From Alphaproteobacteria bacterium (GTDB lineage Bacteria > Myxococcota_A > UBA796 > CAJQPC01): DNA of 64,000 nucleotides. The position numbers and the translations under genes are program-made. The stretch lies in NCBI GenBank assembly GCA_020632795.1, contig JACKEV010000010.1, forward strand, positions 620,001 through 684,000, given 5' to 3'. Positions 11,219 through 20,218 of the stretch are shown here, piece by piece; the stretch's first letter is position 1, and every line of letters begins with the position of its first letter. The notes under the pieces were generated by a model, which saw nothing but the letters and a program-made list of their open reading frames with translations, had not been told where the DNA came from and did no database searches.

Positions 11219-12367
11219 ATGTTCGATCCTGCCGATATCCACCGCCTCCCCATCTTCCGCCACCTCTCCCGGGTCAAGCTCGACGAGGCCCTCACCGTCC
11301 TGATGCCCTGCGAGGTGGGGCCGGGTCAGGTGCTGATGCAGGAGGGGGAGTCCGACCGCTCGATGTTCATCGTGCTGGAGGGCGAGCTGCTGGTGGGAGT
11401 GGGGCAGAGCCGCACCGAGGTCGCGCGCCTGGGGCGCGGCGAGATCGTGGGGGAGATGGCGCTGTTCGGGGTGCTCGACCGGCGGGCGGCCACGGTCACC
11501 ACCCTCAGCAACTGCAAGATCCTCATCCTCGAGCAGTCGGGCATGCAGCACCTGCGCCGCAAGCGCAGCCAGATCATCGACCTGTTCGAGGAGTACGCCC
11601 TGCGCACGATGGCGCGGCGCCTGCGCATGACCAACGCCCAGATCGGGCACATGGCGGCGGGGCAGCCGCTGCCGGGCTCCAGCGGCCAGGGGCTGTGGAG
11701 CCGCATGTCCTCGGTGTTCGGGGGCTCCCGCAAGCCCACCACGCCGCCGCCCAACGCCCTGACCATGCTGCGCCAGGCGCCAGCCTTCCGCGAGCTGGAC
11801 CCCCGCGCGGTGGAGGGCATCTCCCGGCGCCTGAGCCCCCGCTTCTGCGGCGCCGGGGAGCGCATCATCGCTGAGGGCGAGCAGGGCGGCGACGGCTTCA
11901 TGGTCGCCTCCGGCGAGGTCGACGTCTACCGGGCGGCCAGCGAGCGCACCCACGAGCGGGTGGCCCGGCTGCGCGAGGGCGGTGTCTTCGGGGTCGTGTC
12001 GATGGTCGACGGCGCCCCCCGCTCGGCCACCTGCATCGCCGCCGAGCCCACCTGGCTGTTCACGCTGCCGGGCTACATGCTCCTGGTCAGCGACGACATC
12101 GAGCTGTACGAGGTCCGCGCCTTCCGCCGCGGCATCATCGAGGCCCTCGCCGCGCACCTGCGGCTGGCCAACGCCCACGTCGACTACCTCACCCAGCAGC
12201 TCCGTCAGGGCCTGCTGCCCGACCCCACGCCGCGCCCCACCCCCCAGCCCTTCGCGGGCGGCTTTACCACCGAGCCCACCCGCAGCCTGGGCGTGGTCGA
12301 GCCCGAGGGCCCCGAGGTGGGGTCGGGCCCGGGGCTGCGGTACTACGACCTGGGCAAGAAGCGTTAG
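11219..12367 (+). CDS. Tandem cyclic-nucleotide-binding-domain protein
   Basis: A 382-residue cytoplasmic protein with two cNMP-binding beta-barrels. The first is at residues ~8-125 (FIVLEGELLVGV, GRGEIVGEMALFGVLDRRAATV) and the second at ~190-315 (IIAEGEQGGDGFMVASGEV, RLREGGVFGVVSMVDG, with RSATCIA). The first keeps the GE-A-R phosphate-binding layout (GEMALFGVLDRRAAT). The second is degenerate (GVVSMVDGAPRSAT) and may not bind nucleotide. There is no DNA-binding helix-turn-helix, unlike CRP, so it is probably a signalling or scaffold protein. A flexible linker (~150-180) rich in Pro and Ser joins the domains. It follows the small membrane protein closely and has an AGGAGG box. Confidence 0.82.
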   Translation: MFDPADIHRLPIFRHLSRVKLDEALTVLMPCEVGPGQVLMQEGESDRSMFIVLEGELLVGVGQSRTEVARLGRGEIVGEMALFGVLDRRAATVTTLSNCKILILEQSGMQHLRRKRSQIIDLFEEYALRTMARRLRMTNAQIGHMAAGQPLPGSSGQGLWSRMSSVFGGSRKPTTPPPNALTMLRQAPAFRELDPRAVEGISRRLSPRFCGAGERIIAEGEQGGDGFMVASGEVDVYRAASERTHERVARLREGGVFGVVSMVDGAPRSATCIAAEPTWLFTLPGYMLLVSDDIELYEVRAFRRGIIEALAAHLRLANAHVDYLTQQLRQGLLPDPTPRPTPQPFAGGFTTEPTRSLGVVEPEGPEVGSGPGLRYYDLGKKR

Positions 12368-12382
12368 CCGACGCCCGAAGCG

Positions 12383-12820
12383 TCACCCCAGCAGCTGAAC
12401 CTCGATGTCCCGCAGCAGCTGCCCCGCCGGCCCGGTCCGGCTCTGCTGGATGCAGCGCTTGTACGCCTTCCACAGCTCCCCCAGGAAGGGGTCGTCCGCG
12501 AGCCGGTGCTCGTCGGGGTCGGGATCGGTGGTGGGCAGCTCGGCCTGCTTGAGGCCCCGGCGCCGGTGCAGCGAGCGCAGGGACTGGATGAAGTTGGCCG
12601 CGGCCTCCGGATCGCCGCGGCGCTCCAGCTCAAGGTAGATGCGCCACAGGGTGGACTCGGGCATGGCGGGCTCCCCGTCCACCGTCGCGGCGGGAGGCCG
12701 GCGGAGTCGCCGGTAGAGGACGCGGCTGTGAACCTGGCTGAGCTCCGCGTGCAGGACTCCGATGTCAGCGATAGGCTCTTCGCGCCTCGTCGTCGCTCCG
12801 GTCCGCTCCTGAAGCTGCAT
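12383..12820 (-). CDS. Conserved-looking small hypothetical protein
   Basis: A 145-residue soluble protein that I do not recognise. It is charged and helical, with no cysteine pairs, signal peptide or membrane segment. A central stretch (STLWRIYLELERRGDPEAAA) looks like a helical-bundle or scaffold segment. The ATG at 12820 has a GGAGG box six bases upstream. It stands between the cNMP protein (convergent, 15-bp gap) and the M16 operon (divergent, 70-bp gap). Confidence 0.6.
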   Translation of the reverse strand: MQLQERTGATTRREEPIADIGVLHAELSQVHSRVLYRRLRRPPAATVDGEPAMPESTLWRIYLELERRGDPEAAANFIQSLRSLHRRRGLKQAELPTTDPDPDEHRLADDPFLGELWKAYKRCIQQSRTGPAGQLLRDIEVQLLG

Positions 12821-12890
12821 GCTGCCTCCTTGACTTGGGAATCGACCCGGCCGATGCTACCACGTTTTCGACCCGAACAGGAGCTTGCTG

Positions 12891-14276
12891 TTGGCCTTTC
12901 GTGACCATCTGGCGCCCGTCATCGGCGCCCTCGTCCTCAGCGCCTTCGCCCACAGCCCCCCCGTGTCGGCGGGCACCCTGCCCACCGAGGTCCAGGTCCA
13001 CACCCTCGACAACGGGCTGCAGGTCTACCTGGCCCCGATGGACAGCCCGGGGGTCGTCTCCTGGCAGCTCCGCATGGCCGTGGGAAGCGGCGACGAGACC
13101 GAGCCTGGAACCACTGGTTTCGCGCACTTCTTCGAACATCTGATGTTCCACGACACCACCACGATGACCCGGGAGCAGCGCCAGGCCGCCCTCAACCTGC
13201 TCGGGGTCAGCGACAACGCCTGGACCTGGACCGACGAGACCGTCTACCACGCGGTGATCCCCCCCTCGGCCCTGCCGGACCTGATCGCCCTGGAGGCCGA
13301 CCGCTTCCGCAACCTCGCGCTGACCCCCGACGGCGTGCGCCGCGAGGCCGGCGCCGTCTACGGCGAGTTCCGCAAGGGCCGCACCGACCCCCTGAACGTC
13401 GCCCTGGAGGCCCACTTCAACGCCGCCTTCGACGTCCACCCCTACCACCACGACACCATCGGCGTAGAGGACGACATCGCCGCGATGCCGGAGCAGCACG
13501 CGCTCGCGATGTCCTTCTTCGACACCTGGTACCGCCCGGGGCAGGCGCGGCTCGTCGTCGCCGGGGACATCGACCCGGCGGCCACCCTGAGCCTGATCGA
13601 GCAGCACTTCGGCCCCTGGGAGGCCGGCCCCGAGCCCCCCCCGCGCCCCCCGGAGCCCCCCCAGGAGGCCCCGCGCCGCGCGTACACCGCCTGGGACGGC
13701 GGACCCACCAACGCCCTGCTGCTCATGGGCTGGCGGGTGCCCGGCTTCGACCCCCGCAGCCCCGACGCCGCCGCCCTGTCCCTGATCGAGGACCTGCTGC
13801 TCTCCGACGTCGCCCCGCTCTACCGCGACCTCGTGGTGGACGACCCCCTGACCTACGAGCTGTGGGGCGGCTCCTGGCGCTGGGTCGACCCCCACCTCTT
13901 CCTGGTCACCGCCGAGCTGCGCGACCCCGCCGACCTGGCCGAGGTCGAGGCCCGGGTGCTCGCCGCCCTCGAGCCTCTGGCCCAGGGCATCGACCCCGCC
14001 GTGCTCGACCGCGCCAAGGGCCACGCCCTGCGGGCCGCCCGCCTGGGCCTGGACAACCCCACCTCGGTGGCTGGCGCCCTGGGTGCCTTCACCCGCGTCG
14101 ACCCCGCCCCCGACGCCATCGACGCCTTCTACGCCAACTTCGAGGCCCTCACCGTCGAGGACGTCCAGCGCGTCATCACCACGTACTTCGTGCCGGAGCG
14201 CCTCACGGTCACCGTGCTCGACCCCACCCAGCAACCCCCGCCCGCGCCGGCTGAGCCGGAAGAGGAGGCCCCGTGA
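12891..14276 (+). CDS. M16-family zinc metallopeptidase (active subunit)
   Basis: A ~461-residue exported peptidase of the M16 (pitrilysin/processing peptidase) family. A signal peptide ends near SAGTLP. The inverted zinc site is intact: HFFEH near residue 80, with the distal zinc glutamate expected in EAGAVYGEFRKG. Two homologous halves are visible, the second starting near residue 230. I choose the TTG at 12891 because AGGAG at 12879-12883 gives a seven-base spacing; an upstream TTG at 12885 would touch that box. It heads an operon with a second M16 protein whose start overlaps its stop. Such pairs form heterodimers in which only the first subunit binds zinc. The location is periplasmic or surface. 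Confidence 0.88.
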   Translation: MAFRDHLAPVIGALVLSAFAHSPPVSAGTLPTEVQVHTLDNGLQVYLAPMDSPGVVSWQLRMAVGSGDETEPGTTGFAHFFEHLMFHDTTTMTREQRQAALNLLGVSDNAWTWTDETVYHAVIPPSALPDLIALEADRFRNLALTPDGVRREAGAVYGEFRKGRTDPLNVALEAHFNAAFDVHPYHHDTIGVEDDIAAMPEQHALAMSFFDTWYRPGQARLVVAGDIDPAATLSLIEQHFGPWEAGPEPPPRPPEPPQEAPRRAYTAWDGGPTNALLLMGWRVPGFDPRSPDAAALSLIEDLLLSDVAPLYRDLVVDDPLTYELWGGSWRWVDPHLFLVTAELRDPADLAEVEARVLAALEPLAQGIDPAVLDRAKGHALRAARLGLDNPTSVAGALGAFTRVDPAPDAIDAFYANFEALTVEDVQRVITTYFVPERLTVTVLDPTQQPPPAPAEPEEEAP

Positions 14277-15772
14277 TGCTCACCCTCCTGCTGGTCGCCT
14301 GCACGGTGCGCCCCACCCCGCCCGGCCCCTCCCCGATCGAGCAGCGCGCGGCGGTGCCCGAGCCGCTGGTCATGTCCGTCGAGGGCAGCGAGATCGTCTA
14401 CCTCCAGGCCACGGTGCGGGCCGGGTCCGCCGCCGATCCCGTCGGACAGGAGGGCGTGGCCTGGCTCACCGCCCGCATGCTGCGCGAGGGCGGCACCGCC
14501 TCCTACGGCGCCGAGGACCTCGACGCCGCGCTCTACGCCCTGGGCACCGACGTCTCCATCCTGGTCGACAAGGAGCTGGTCACCTTCCGCGCCAAGGTGC
14601 TCGCCGACGACTTCGACGCCTTCCTGCCCCTGTTCACCGAGATCGTCACCGCCCCCGCCTTCGACCCCGCGGCCTTCGAGCGCCTGCGGACCAGCGCCCT
14701 CGACGAGCTGACCCAGGGCATCCTGGACTCCGACGAGGTCCTCGGCTGGACGGTGCTCGACACCTGGCTGCACGAGGGTCACCCCTACGGCCACCCGGTC
14801 CAGGGCCGCGCTGGCGTGCTGCCTACGCTGACCCTGGACGACGTGCGCGCCTTCTACGACACCCGCTACACCCGGGACGCCACCACCCTGGGCATCGCCG
14901 GGGCCACCACCCCCGAGCGCGCCGCCGCCCTGGCCGAGCCCTTCAGCGCCCTCTCCGAGGACCCCTGGCCCGCGCCCACGCCCAAGCCCCGTCCGGTCCT
15001 CGACGACCGCCAGCTCCTGGTGGTCGAGAAGCCCTCCCCGGCCACCGGCATCCACTTCGGCCACCCCCTCGACGTCACCCGCGACCACCCCGACTACGCC
15101 GCCCTGCTCGTCGGCGTCACCGCGCTGGGGCAGCACCGCGAGTCCATCGGCCGCCTCTACCGCGCCCTGCGGGGCGAGCGGGGCCTCAACTACGGCGACT
15201 ACGCCTACATCGAGCACTTCCCCGGCGCCCCCGGGTACAAGGCTCCCCGACCGGGCGTGCTGCGCGTCCAGCCCCACTTCACGGTGTGGCTGCGCCCCGT
15301 CGCCCCGGAGAACGGCCCCTTCGCCCTCAAGCTCGCCACCCGCATGACCGAGCAGTGGGTCGCCGAGGGCCTGGAGCCCGAGGAGTTCGAGCAGATCAAG
15401 GCCTACCTCGCCGCCCGCATCGGCCTGTGGGGCCAGAGCCCGGGCGATCGCCTGGCCTGGGCGGTCGAGGCGCAGGCCCTGGGCACGCCCGACCCCCTCG
15501 TGGACCTCGCCCCGGCGGTCCGCGCGGTCACCCTGGAGGAGGTCAACGCCGCGATCGCCGCCCACATCCACCCCGAGACCCTGCGCATCGTCGCGGTCAC
15601 CCAGGACGTCGACGCCTTCGTGCGCCCGGTCATTGAAGAAACCCCCACCGCCGTCGTCTACACCGACAGTGAGCGCGACACGCAGACCGCAGCGGTGGAC
15701 GCCGAGGCGGCCGGCTACACTATGAACATCGCGGGCTGGACGACGGTGCCAGCCGAAGGGATCTTCCGATGA
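14276..15772 (+). CDS. M16-family peptidase-like lipoprotein (probable non-catalytic partner)
   Basis: A 498-residue lipoprotein with lipobox LLLVAC near residue 8. It has the M16 fold (insulinase-like halves, DARYT-type strand RAFYDTRYTRDATTLGIAG) but the HxxEH zinc motif is absent; the expected place reads AWLTARMLREGG. It keeps the late RLYRALRGERGLNYGDYAY stretch that in M16 heterodimers helps position substrate (R/Y pair). It therefore probably complements the zinc-bearing subunit encoded just upstream. I use the ATG at 14276, seven bases after AGGAGG; a GTG three bases earlier is also possible. It shares ATGA with the next gene. Confidence 0.88.
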   Translation: MLTLLLVACTVRPTPPGPSPIEQRAAVPEPLVMSVEGSEIVYLQATVRAGSAADPVGQEGVAWLTARMLREGGTASYGAEDLDAALYALGTDVSILVDKELVTFRAKVLADDFDAFLPLFTEIVTAPAFDPAAFERLRTSALDELTQGILDSDEVLGWTVLDTWLHEGHPYGHPVQGRAGVLPTLTLDDVRAFYDTRYTRDATTLGIAGATTPERAAALAEPFSALSEDPWPAPTPKPRPVLDDRQLLVVEKPSPATGIHFGHPLDVTRDHPDYAALLVGVTALGQHRESIGRLYRALRGERGLNYGDYAYIEHFPGAPGYKAPRPGVLRVQPHFTVWLRPVAPENGPFALKLATRMTEQWVAEGLEPEEFEQIKAYLAARIGLWGQSPGDRLAWAVEAQALGTPDPLVDLAPAVRAVTLEEVNAAIAAHIHPETLRIVAVTQDVDAFVRPVIEETPTAVVYTDSERDTQTAAVDAEAAGYTMNIAGWTTVPAEGIFR

Positions 15773-16611
15773 TCAAGACCTTGCGGATGATGACGGCGCT
15801 GGGCGGGCTGCTCGTCGTGGGCACGGGCTGCGAGGAGCTGGACGGCCTCGACCCCTACCTGCCCCAGGTCACCTTCCAGGAGTTGGCGGTCGACGACGTG
15901 GACTGGACCGGGGTGGAGAGCCGCTTCGTCTTCAACGTCCACAACCCCAACCCCGTCGGCATCAACCTGGCCCGCTTCGACTACGCGCTGGCCTTCGAGC
16001 AGGTCGAGTGGCTCGCCGGCGACAGCCCCGAGGGCCTCTCCCTGGAGGCCGAGGGCGACAGCGAGCTGGCCCTGCCCGTCGCCTTCGAGTTCACCGACCT
16101 CTACGACCTGGTCCAGGCCCTGCGCGGGGTGGACGACGTCGACTTCGCCCTCAACGGCAGCTTCGGCTTCGACACCGACTGGGGCCCGATCGACATCCCC
16201 TACGCCGAGGAGGGCGGCTTCCCGGCCCCCCGCAAGCCGGACATCCAGTACAACGCCCTGCGCCTCCAGGAGCTGAGCTTCTCCGGCGCCGAGCTGGCCC
16301 TCAAGCTCGACGTCGACAACGAGCACGGCTCCAACCTGCTGTTCCGCAACATGGACTACCGCATGAGCCTGGCCGGGGTGGACGTCGGCGGCGGCTTCCT
16401 GGACGAGCTCGGCGAGGTCGACGGCGCCAGCACCCGCACCCTCTCGGTGCCCATCCAGGTCAACTTCGCGGACGTCGGCCTGGCCCTCTACGACGTGCTG
16501 ACCGGCGACCGCCTCACCGTCGACCTCGACGCCAGCATGGACGTCGACACCCCCTTCGGCGTGATCCCGCTCGAGCTGAACCGGTCCGGGCAGGTGGACC
16601 TCCAGCGGTGA
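15769..16611 (+). CDS. LEA type 2 (WHy-domain) lipoprotein
   Basis: A 280-residue lipoprotein, with lipobox VVGTGC near residue 20. It contains two LEA_2/WHy-type immunoglobulin-like domains. The first has FVFNVHNPNPVGINLARFDY (residues ~46-65), the hallmark NPN segment. The second, at ~155-275, has ALKLDVDNEHGSNLLFRNMDY. Such proteins are envelope-associated in Myxococcota and their biochemical role is not established. Its ATG overlaps the stop of the second M16 gene, so the three genes are translationally coupled; the LEA protein may act with the peptidases. Confidence 0.82.
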   Translation: MIKTLRMMTALGGLLVVGTGCEELDGLDPYLPQVTFQELAVDDVDWTGVESRFVFNVHNPNPVGINLARFDYALAFEQVEWLAGDSPEGLSLEAEGDSELALPVAFEFTDLYDLVQALRGVDDVDFALNGSFGFDTDWGPIDIPYAEEGGFPAPRKPDIQYNALRLQELSFSGAELALKLDVDNEHGSNLLFRNMDYRMSLAGVDVGGGFLDELGEVDGASTRTLSVPIQVNFADVGLALYDVLTGDRLTVDLDASMDVDTPFGVIPLELNRSGQVDLQR

Positions 16612-16675
16612 GCGGCACCTGAGTCAGGACATCCTCGACGTCTCGCCCGGCCGACGCCGGGCGATCACTGCGGCT

Positions 16676-18121
16676 TTGTTGCTGGGGACCTTCCTGTCCA
16701 GCATCGAGGTGACCATCGTCTCGGCGGCGATGCCCTCCATCGTGGAGGCCCTCGGCGGCCTGGCCCTCTACCCCTGGGTGTTCACGACCTACATCCTGGC
16801 CCAGACCGTCACGATCCCGATCTACGGCCGGCTGGCCGACCTGTGGGGCCGACGGCGCACCTACGCGGTCGGCGTGTCGCTGTTCCTCATGGGCTCCCTG
16901 CTGAGCGGCGCGGCCCCCTCGATGGAGGCGCTGGTCGCCGCGCGGCTCCTGCAGGGCCTGGGGGCGGGCAGCCTCCTGCCCCTGACGATGACCATCTTCG
17001 GCGACCTCTACGCCGTCGCTGAGCGCACCCGCATCCAGGGGGTGTTCTCGCTGGTGTGGGGGCTCTCGGCCATCCTGGGGCCGACCACCGGCGGGGCGCT
17101 GGTGATGGCGGGGTCCTGGCGCGCGATCTTCCTGTTGAACCTGCCCTTCGGCATCCTCGCCACCGCGACGATCCTGTGGCTGCTGCCCGAGCCCGCCGAC
17201 CGGCGGCGCCAGAGGCTGGACCTCGGGGGCATGGCCACCCTGAGCCTGGGGCTGATCGCGTTGATGGTCGCCCTGATGCGCCCGGACGAGCGCCCGGGCC
17301 CCGCCTGGCCCTGGGCCCTGGCCGCTGTCGCCATGCTCGGCGCCTTCCTCGCCATCGAGCGCCGGCACCCCCAGCCCACGGTGCCGCTGGAGCTGTTCCG
17401 CGACCGGGTCCAGGCCACCGTCAACGTGGCCGGGGTGGTGATGGGGGTGGTGCTGTTCGGGGTCGTGGGCTTCCTGCCGCTGTTCATCCAAGGGGTGCTG
17501 GGGGCCAGCCCGATGTGGGCGGGGGCGGCGCTGATCCCGATGGCGCTGTCCTGGACCGTGGGCTCGGTGCTGGCCGGGCGGCTGCTGTACCGGTTCGGCT
17601 TCCGGGGCCTGGTGCGGACCGGCGCGATCTCGATGACGCTGGGGACCGTGGGCCTGAGCGTGGCGATGCGGCACCCGGACCCCGTGCTGCTGGCCGGGGC
17701 GCTGGTCCTGACCGGCCTGGGCTTCGGGTTCTGCGTGTCCAGCTTCACCGTGTCGGTCCAGGAGCGCGCGCGGCCCGAGCACAAGGGCATCGCGACGGCG
17801 CTCTCCCAGTTCGCCCGCTCCATCGGCGCGACCGTGGGGGTGGCGGTGCTCGGCGCCATCATGACGCGGGGCCTGGGCGAGGGCGTCGACCTGGACCAGC
17901 TCGTCGCGGACGGGCTGGGCTCGCCGGAGCTGGCCGCGCTGCTGGAGCCGGCGATGGTCCAGGTCTTCGCGGTGGTGACCGGAGCGGGGGTGACCGCCGG
18001 GGCCGTCATCCTGCTCGCCTTCCCGACTGTACGACTCCGCGCGGCTCAGCGGGAGGGTCGGATGATGACCGCCGCGTCCGAGGACACCCGCCAGACCTCC
18101 CCGGAGCGGGTGGGGGTCTGA
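16676..18121 (+). CDS. MFS drug exporter, DHA2 (EmrB/QacA) type, 14-helix
   Basis: A multidrug proton antiporter in the inner membrane. The frame contains the DHA2 hallmarks LSSIEVTIVSAAMPSIV (helix 1), GRLADLWGRRRTY (motif A), ARLLQGLGAGSLLP (motif B-like) and FSLVWGLSAILGPTTGGALV (motif C). There are about 14 membrane helices, and the C-terminal tail ends in a charged stretch. I report the TTG at 16676, but the reading frame stays open to a CTG at 16619, and these upstream codons read SQDILDVSPGRRRAIT, typical of the N-terminal cytoplasmic tail of this family. A one-base deletion near 16619 would explain why no GTG is in frame (see findings). It is 64 bp downstream of the LEA gene and could belong to that operon. 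Its 3' end overlaps the convergent glycosidase gene by 76 bp. Confidence 0.85.
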   Translation: MLLGTFLSSIEVTIVSAAMPSIVEALGGLALYPWVFTTYILAQTVTIPIYGRLADLWGRRRTYAVGVSLFLMGSLLSGAAPSMEALVAARLLQGLGAGSLLPLTMTIFGDLYAVAERTRIQGVFSLVWGLSAILGPTTGGALVMAGSWRAIFLLNLPFGILATATILWLLPEPADRRRQRLDLGGMATLSLGLIALMVALMRPDERPGPAWPWALAAVAMLGAFLAIERRHPQPTVPLELFRDRVQATVNVAGVVMGVVLFGVVGFLPLFIQGVLGASPMWAGAALIPMALSWTVGSVLAGRLLYRFGFRGLVRTGAISMTLGTVGLSVAMRHPDPVLLAGALVLTGLGFGFCVSSFTVSVQERARPEHKGIATALSQFARSIGATVGVAVLGAIMTRGLGEGVDLDQLVADGLGSPELAALLEPAMVQVFAVVTGAGVTAGAVILLAFPTVRLRAAQREGRMMTAASEDTRQTSPERVGV

Positions 18122-19398
18122 GGCGCGCCGTCGCGGGCGCGCTCGACGGTGGCCTCGGGGCCCTGCCAGGACCACCGACCGTCGGGGGCCAGCCAGGCGT
18201 CCCCCAAGCGGACGGAGGTGCCGTTGACCTCGACCGGGCCCTTGGCGCCGTCGAGCAGGGCGACCATGCGCTTGAACGCCACCGCCGCAGGCTTCTCCTC
18301 AAGCTGGCCGGACTCGGTGGTGCGCAGCAGGGACGTGGCGGTCATGCCGGGGCCCTTGCGCCGGGCGGCGGCGGAGAGCGGCGGGTCCACGAGGCTGTGC
18401 CAGAAGACGGCCTTGACGTCCAGGCGCAGGGCGCGGGCGATGAGCTGGACCATGAACTCGGCCTGGGCAACCTCGGCGGCGGCGTCCCCCGGCTCGATGG
18501 AGAGGCTGGTCTCGGTGATCCAGACCGGCTTGCCGGGAGCGTAGCGGCGCCCGGCCTCGACCGCGGCGTCGAAGCGGTCGATGTCCTTGGGGTCGTGGAA
18601 GTAGATGTGCAGGTTGAGGGCGTCGATGGCGTCCACGGTGCCGGGCTGCCGGAAGACGGCCTCCATGTAGGTCTTGCCGGGGCCGGTCATCGGCCGGAAG
18701 AACCCGCCGTTGAGCACCACCGCGTCGGGGTCGGCGGCCCGGATCCAGGCGGCGGTCTTCACCAGCATGTCGGCGTACTGGGTGGGGGTGCAGAAGTTGA
18801 CGGGGTCGAAGCCCGCCTGTCCCTTGGGGGGCAGGGTGTTCTTGAGGTCCGGTTCGTTGTCGACCTCCCAGGCGACCACCCCGGCGCGCAGGCCCTCCAT
18901 GTCGTCGACGCCGTCGCCGTCGTAGCGCTCCACGGCCGCCTTGACGAAGGCGCTGTAGCCGTCGGGGTCGCTCAGGGAGTACGCCTTGGTGTGCTCGGCG
19001 GTCTGGTTGCCGGGCCAGGGGGAGATCATCATGACGACGTCGATGCCCTGCTCCTGGACGATGCGCAGCCAGCGGTCGGTGACGTCGAAGGAGCGGCCCC
19101 GGGCGAGCCACTGGTCGTAGGCCAGCCCGGGGTGGCCGGCGGAGTGCATGCGCACCACCCGGGCGCCCAGCCGGGCGGTCTCGATGGCGTCGGCCTTGTG
19201 GTGGGCGTCGACGGTGGCGTCGGACATGCGGTCCTTGATCATCAGGCGCAAGGGGACCGACACGGCCTCGTTGATGCCGACCATCAGCGGGGCGTTGGAC
19301 GTGGACTGGGGGGCCGTGCCGTCGACCACCATCGGCAGCCCGCCCGCGACGGCCGCCGCCGCGAGCCCCGCGCCCACCAGCCGGAGGCGCCAGCCCAC
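18046..19398 (-). CDS. Exported glycoside-hydrolase-like protein (clan GH-A style)
   Basis: A 450-residue protein with signal peptide LVGAGLAAAAVAGGLPMVV. The TIM-barrel-type body shows the two classic acid positions of clan GH-A retaining enzymes: WEVDNEPD (acid/base Glu after Asn, residues ~190-197) and WITETSLS (nucleophile Glu, ~301-308). Strands such as VVMMISPWPGN and DALNLHIYFHDP fit. The C-terminal part is a beta domain, as in GH39/GH5-like proteins. The substrate is unknown; polysaccharide cleavage outside the cell is inferred. The GTG start sits directly after the stop of the XRE-SspB gene, so the two form an operon. Confidence 0.72.
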   Translation of the reverse strand: MGWRLRLVGAGLAAAAVAGGLPMVVDGTAPQSTSNAPLMVGINEAVSVPLRLMIKDRMSDATVDAHHKADAIETARLGARVVRMHSAGHPGLAYDQWLARGRSFDVTDRWLRIVQEQGIDVVMMISPWPGNQTAEHTKAYSLSDPDGYSAFVKAAVERYDGDGVDDMEGLRAGVVAWEVDNEPDLKNTLPPKGQAGFDPVNFCTPTQYADMLVKTAAWIRAADPDAVVLNGGFFRPMTGPGKTYMEAVFRQPGTVDAIDALNLHIYFHDPKDIDRFDAAVEAGRRYAPGKPVWITETSLSIEPGDAAAEVAQAEFMVQLIARALRLDVKAVFWHSLVDPPLSAAARRKGPGMTATSLLRTTESGQLEEKPAAVAFKRMVALLDGAKGPVEVNGTSVRLGDAWLAPDGRWSWQGPEATVERARDGAPQTPTRSGEVWRVSSDAAVIIRPSR

Positions 19399-20115
19399 CT
19401 ACTTGACCAGGCGGAGGGTCGGGCGACCCTTGGCAGAGGGCTCGGGCTCGTCGTCCCGGGGGCCGAGGGGCGGGGGCGGCTCGATGAAGTAGATGACCCG
19501 GTTCAGGCTGGACCAGGGGAACACGCAGACGTGCTTGGTGCCGCCGAAGGACAGGGTGCAGGTGAGGCCGTACTCGTCGTAGTGGGGCTCGTTGAAGCGG
19601 TGATAGGCGGCGTCGAGCTGGATGGGCATGTTGTCGCCGAAGCGCTCCCGCACGCTCCCGGGGACGCCGCTGTCGTCGTCGAGCTGGGTGGCGTCACAGA
19701 CGAAGGTGAAGTTCACGCCCAGGGCGAAGCCCAGGCGGATCGCCTGCTCGGCTTGGAGGCCGTAGGGATCGATGTTGAAGGGGTCGTCGGCGTCGTCTTC
19801 GTCGTCGACGCGCCGGGCGGCGGCGGCGGAGCGCACGGCCCGCAGGCCGGGGCCGCGGACGGGGGGCTCGGACTCGGGCTCGGGCTCGGGCACCTGCCCC
19901 AGATCGGCGCCGACGAGGTCGTTCATGTCGACCCCCAGGGCCCGGGTCCAGCCCACGAGCTGGTCGACGGTGAGGGGCTCGCGGCCACCCAGCACCCGCC
20001 GGATGTCGCTGCGCTTCTCCCCCGTGGACTCGGCCAGCGCGGCGATGTTCATCCCCTTGGACTTCATCGTCTCGCGGAGCCATGCGAGGATGGGCTCAGA
20101 GGGTCGTGTCGGCAC
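19399..20115 (-). CDS. XRE helix-turn-helix fused to SspB-like ClpXP adaptor
   Basis: A 238-residue fusion. Residues ~8-68 are an XRE DNA-binding domain (NIAALAESTGEKRSDIRRVL, with helix 2-3 turn and VDQLVGWTRALGVDM). A low-complexity Glu/Pro linker (71-110) follows. Residues ~115-215 resemble the SspB substrate-binding fold: QAEQAIRLGFALGVNFTFVCD, then MPIQLDAAYHR, TCTLSFGGTKHVCVFPWSSL and an RVIYFI strand. The acidic-proline tail ends in RPTLRLVK, which matches the ClpX-binding XB tail of SspB (RPALRVVK). SspB tethers ssrA-tagged proteins to ClpXP. A DNA-binding version could direct proteolysis of promoter-bound proteins; this is inference. It starts at GTG 20115 with a GGGAG box. Confidence 0.62.
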   Translation of the reverse strand: MPTRPSEPILAWLRETMKSKGMNIAALAESTGEKRSDIRRVLGGREPLTVDQLVGWTRALGVDMNDLVGADLGQVPEPEPESEPPVRGPGLRAVRSAAAARRVDDEDDADDPFNIDPYGLQAEQAIRLGFALGVNFTFVCDATQLDDDSGVPGSVRERFGDNMPIQLDAAYHRFNEPHYDEYGLTCTLSFGGTKHVCVFPWSSLNRVIYFIEPPPPLGPRDDEPEPSAKGRPTLRLVK

Positions 20116-20218
20116 GTTGGACTCCCGGCGTGGCGGACAGGAATCCTAACCGACCCTTCGCGTATCGGGAACCCACGGGCTACAGCGTGGTCCGTAGCCG
20201 AACGGACAAGGAGCGACG

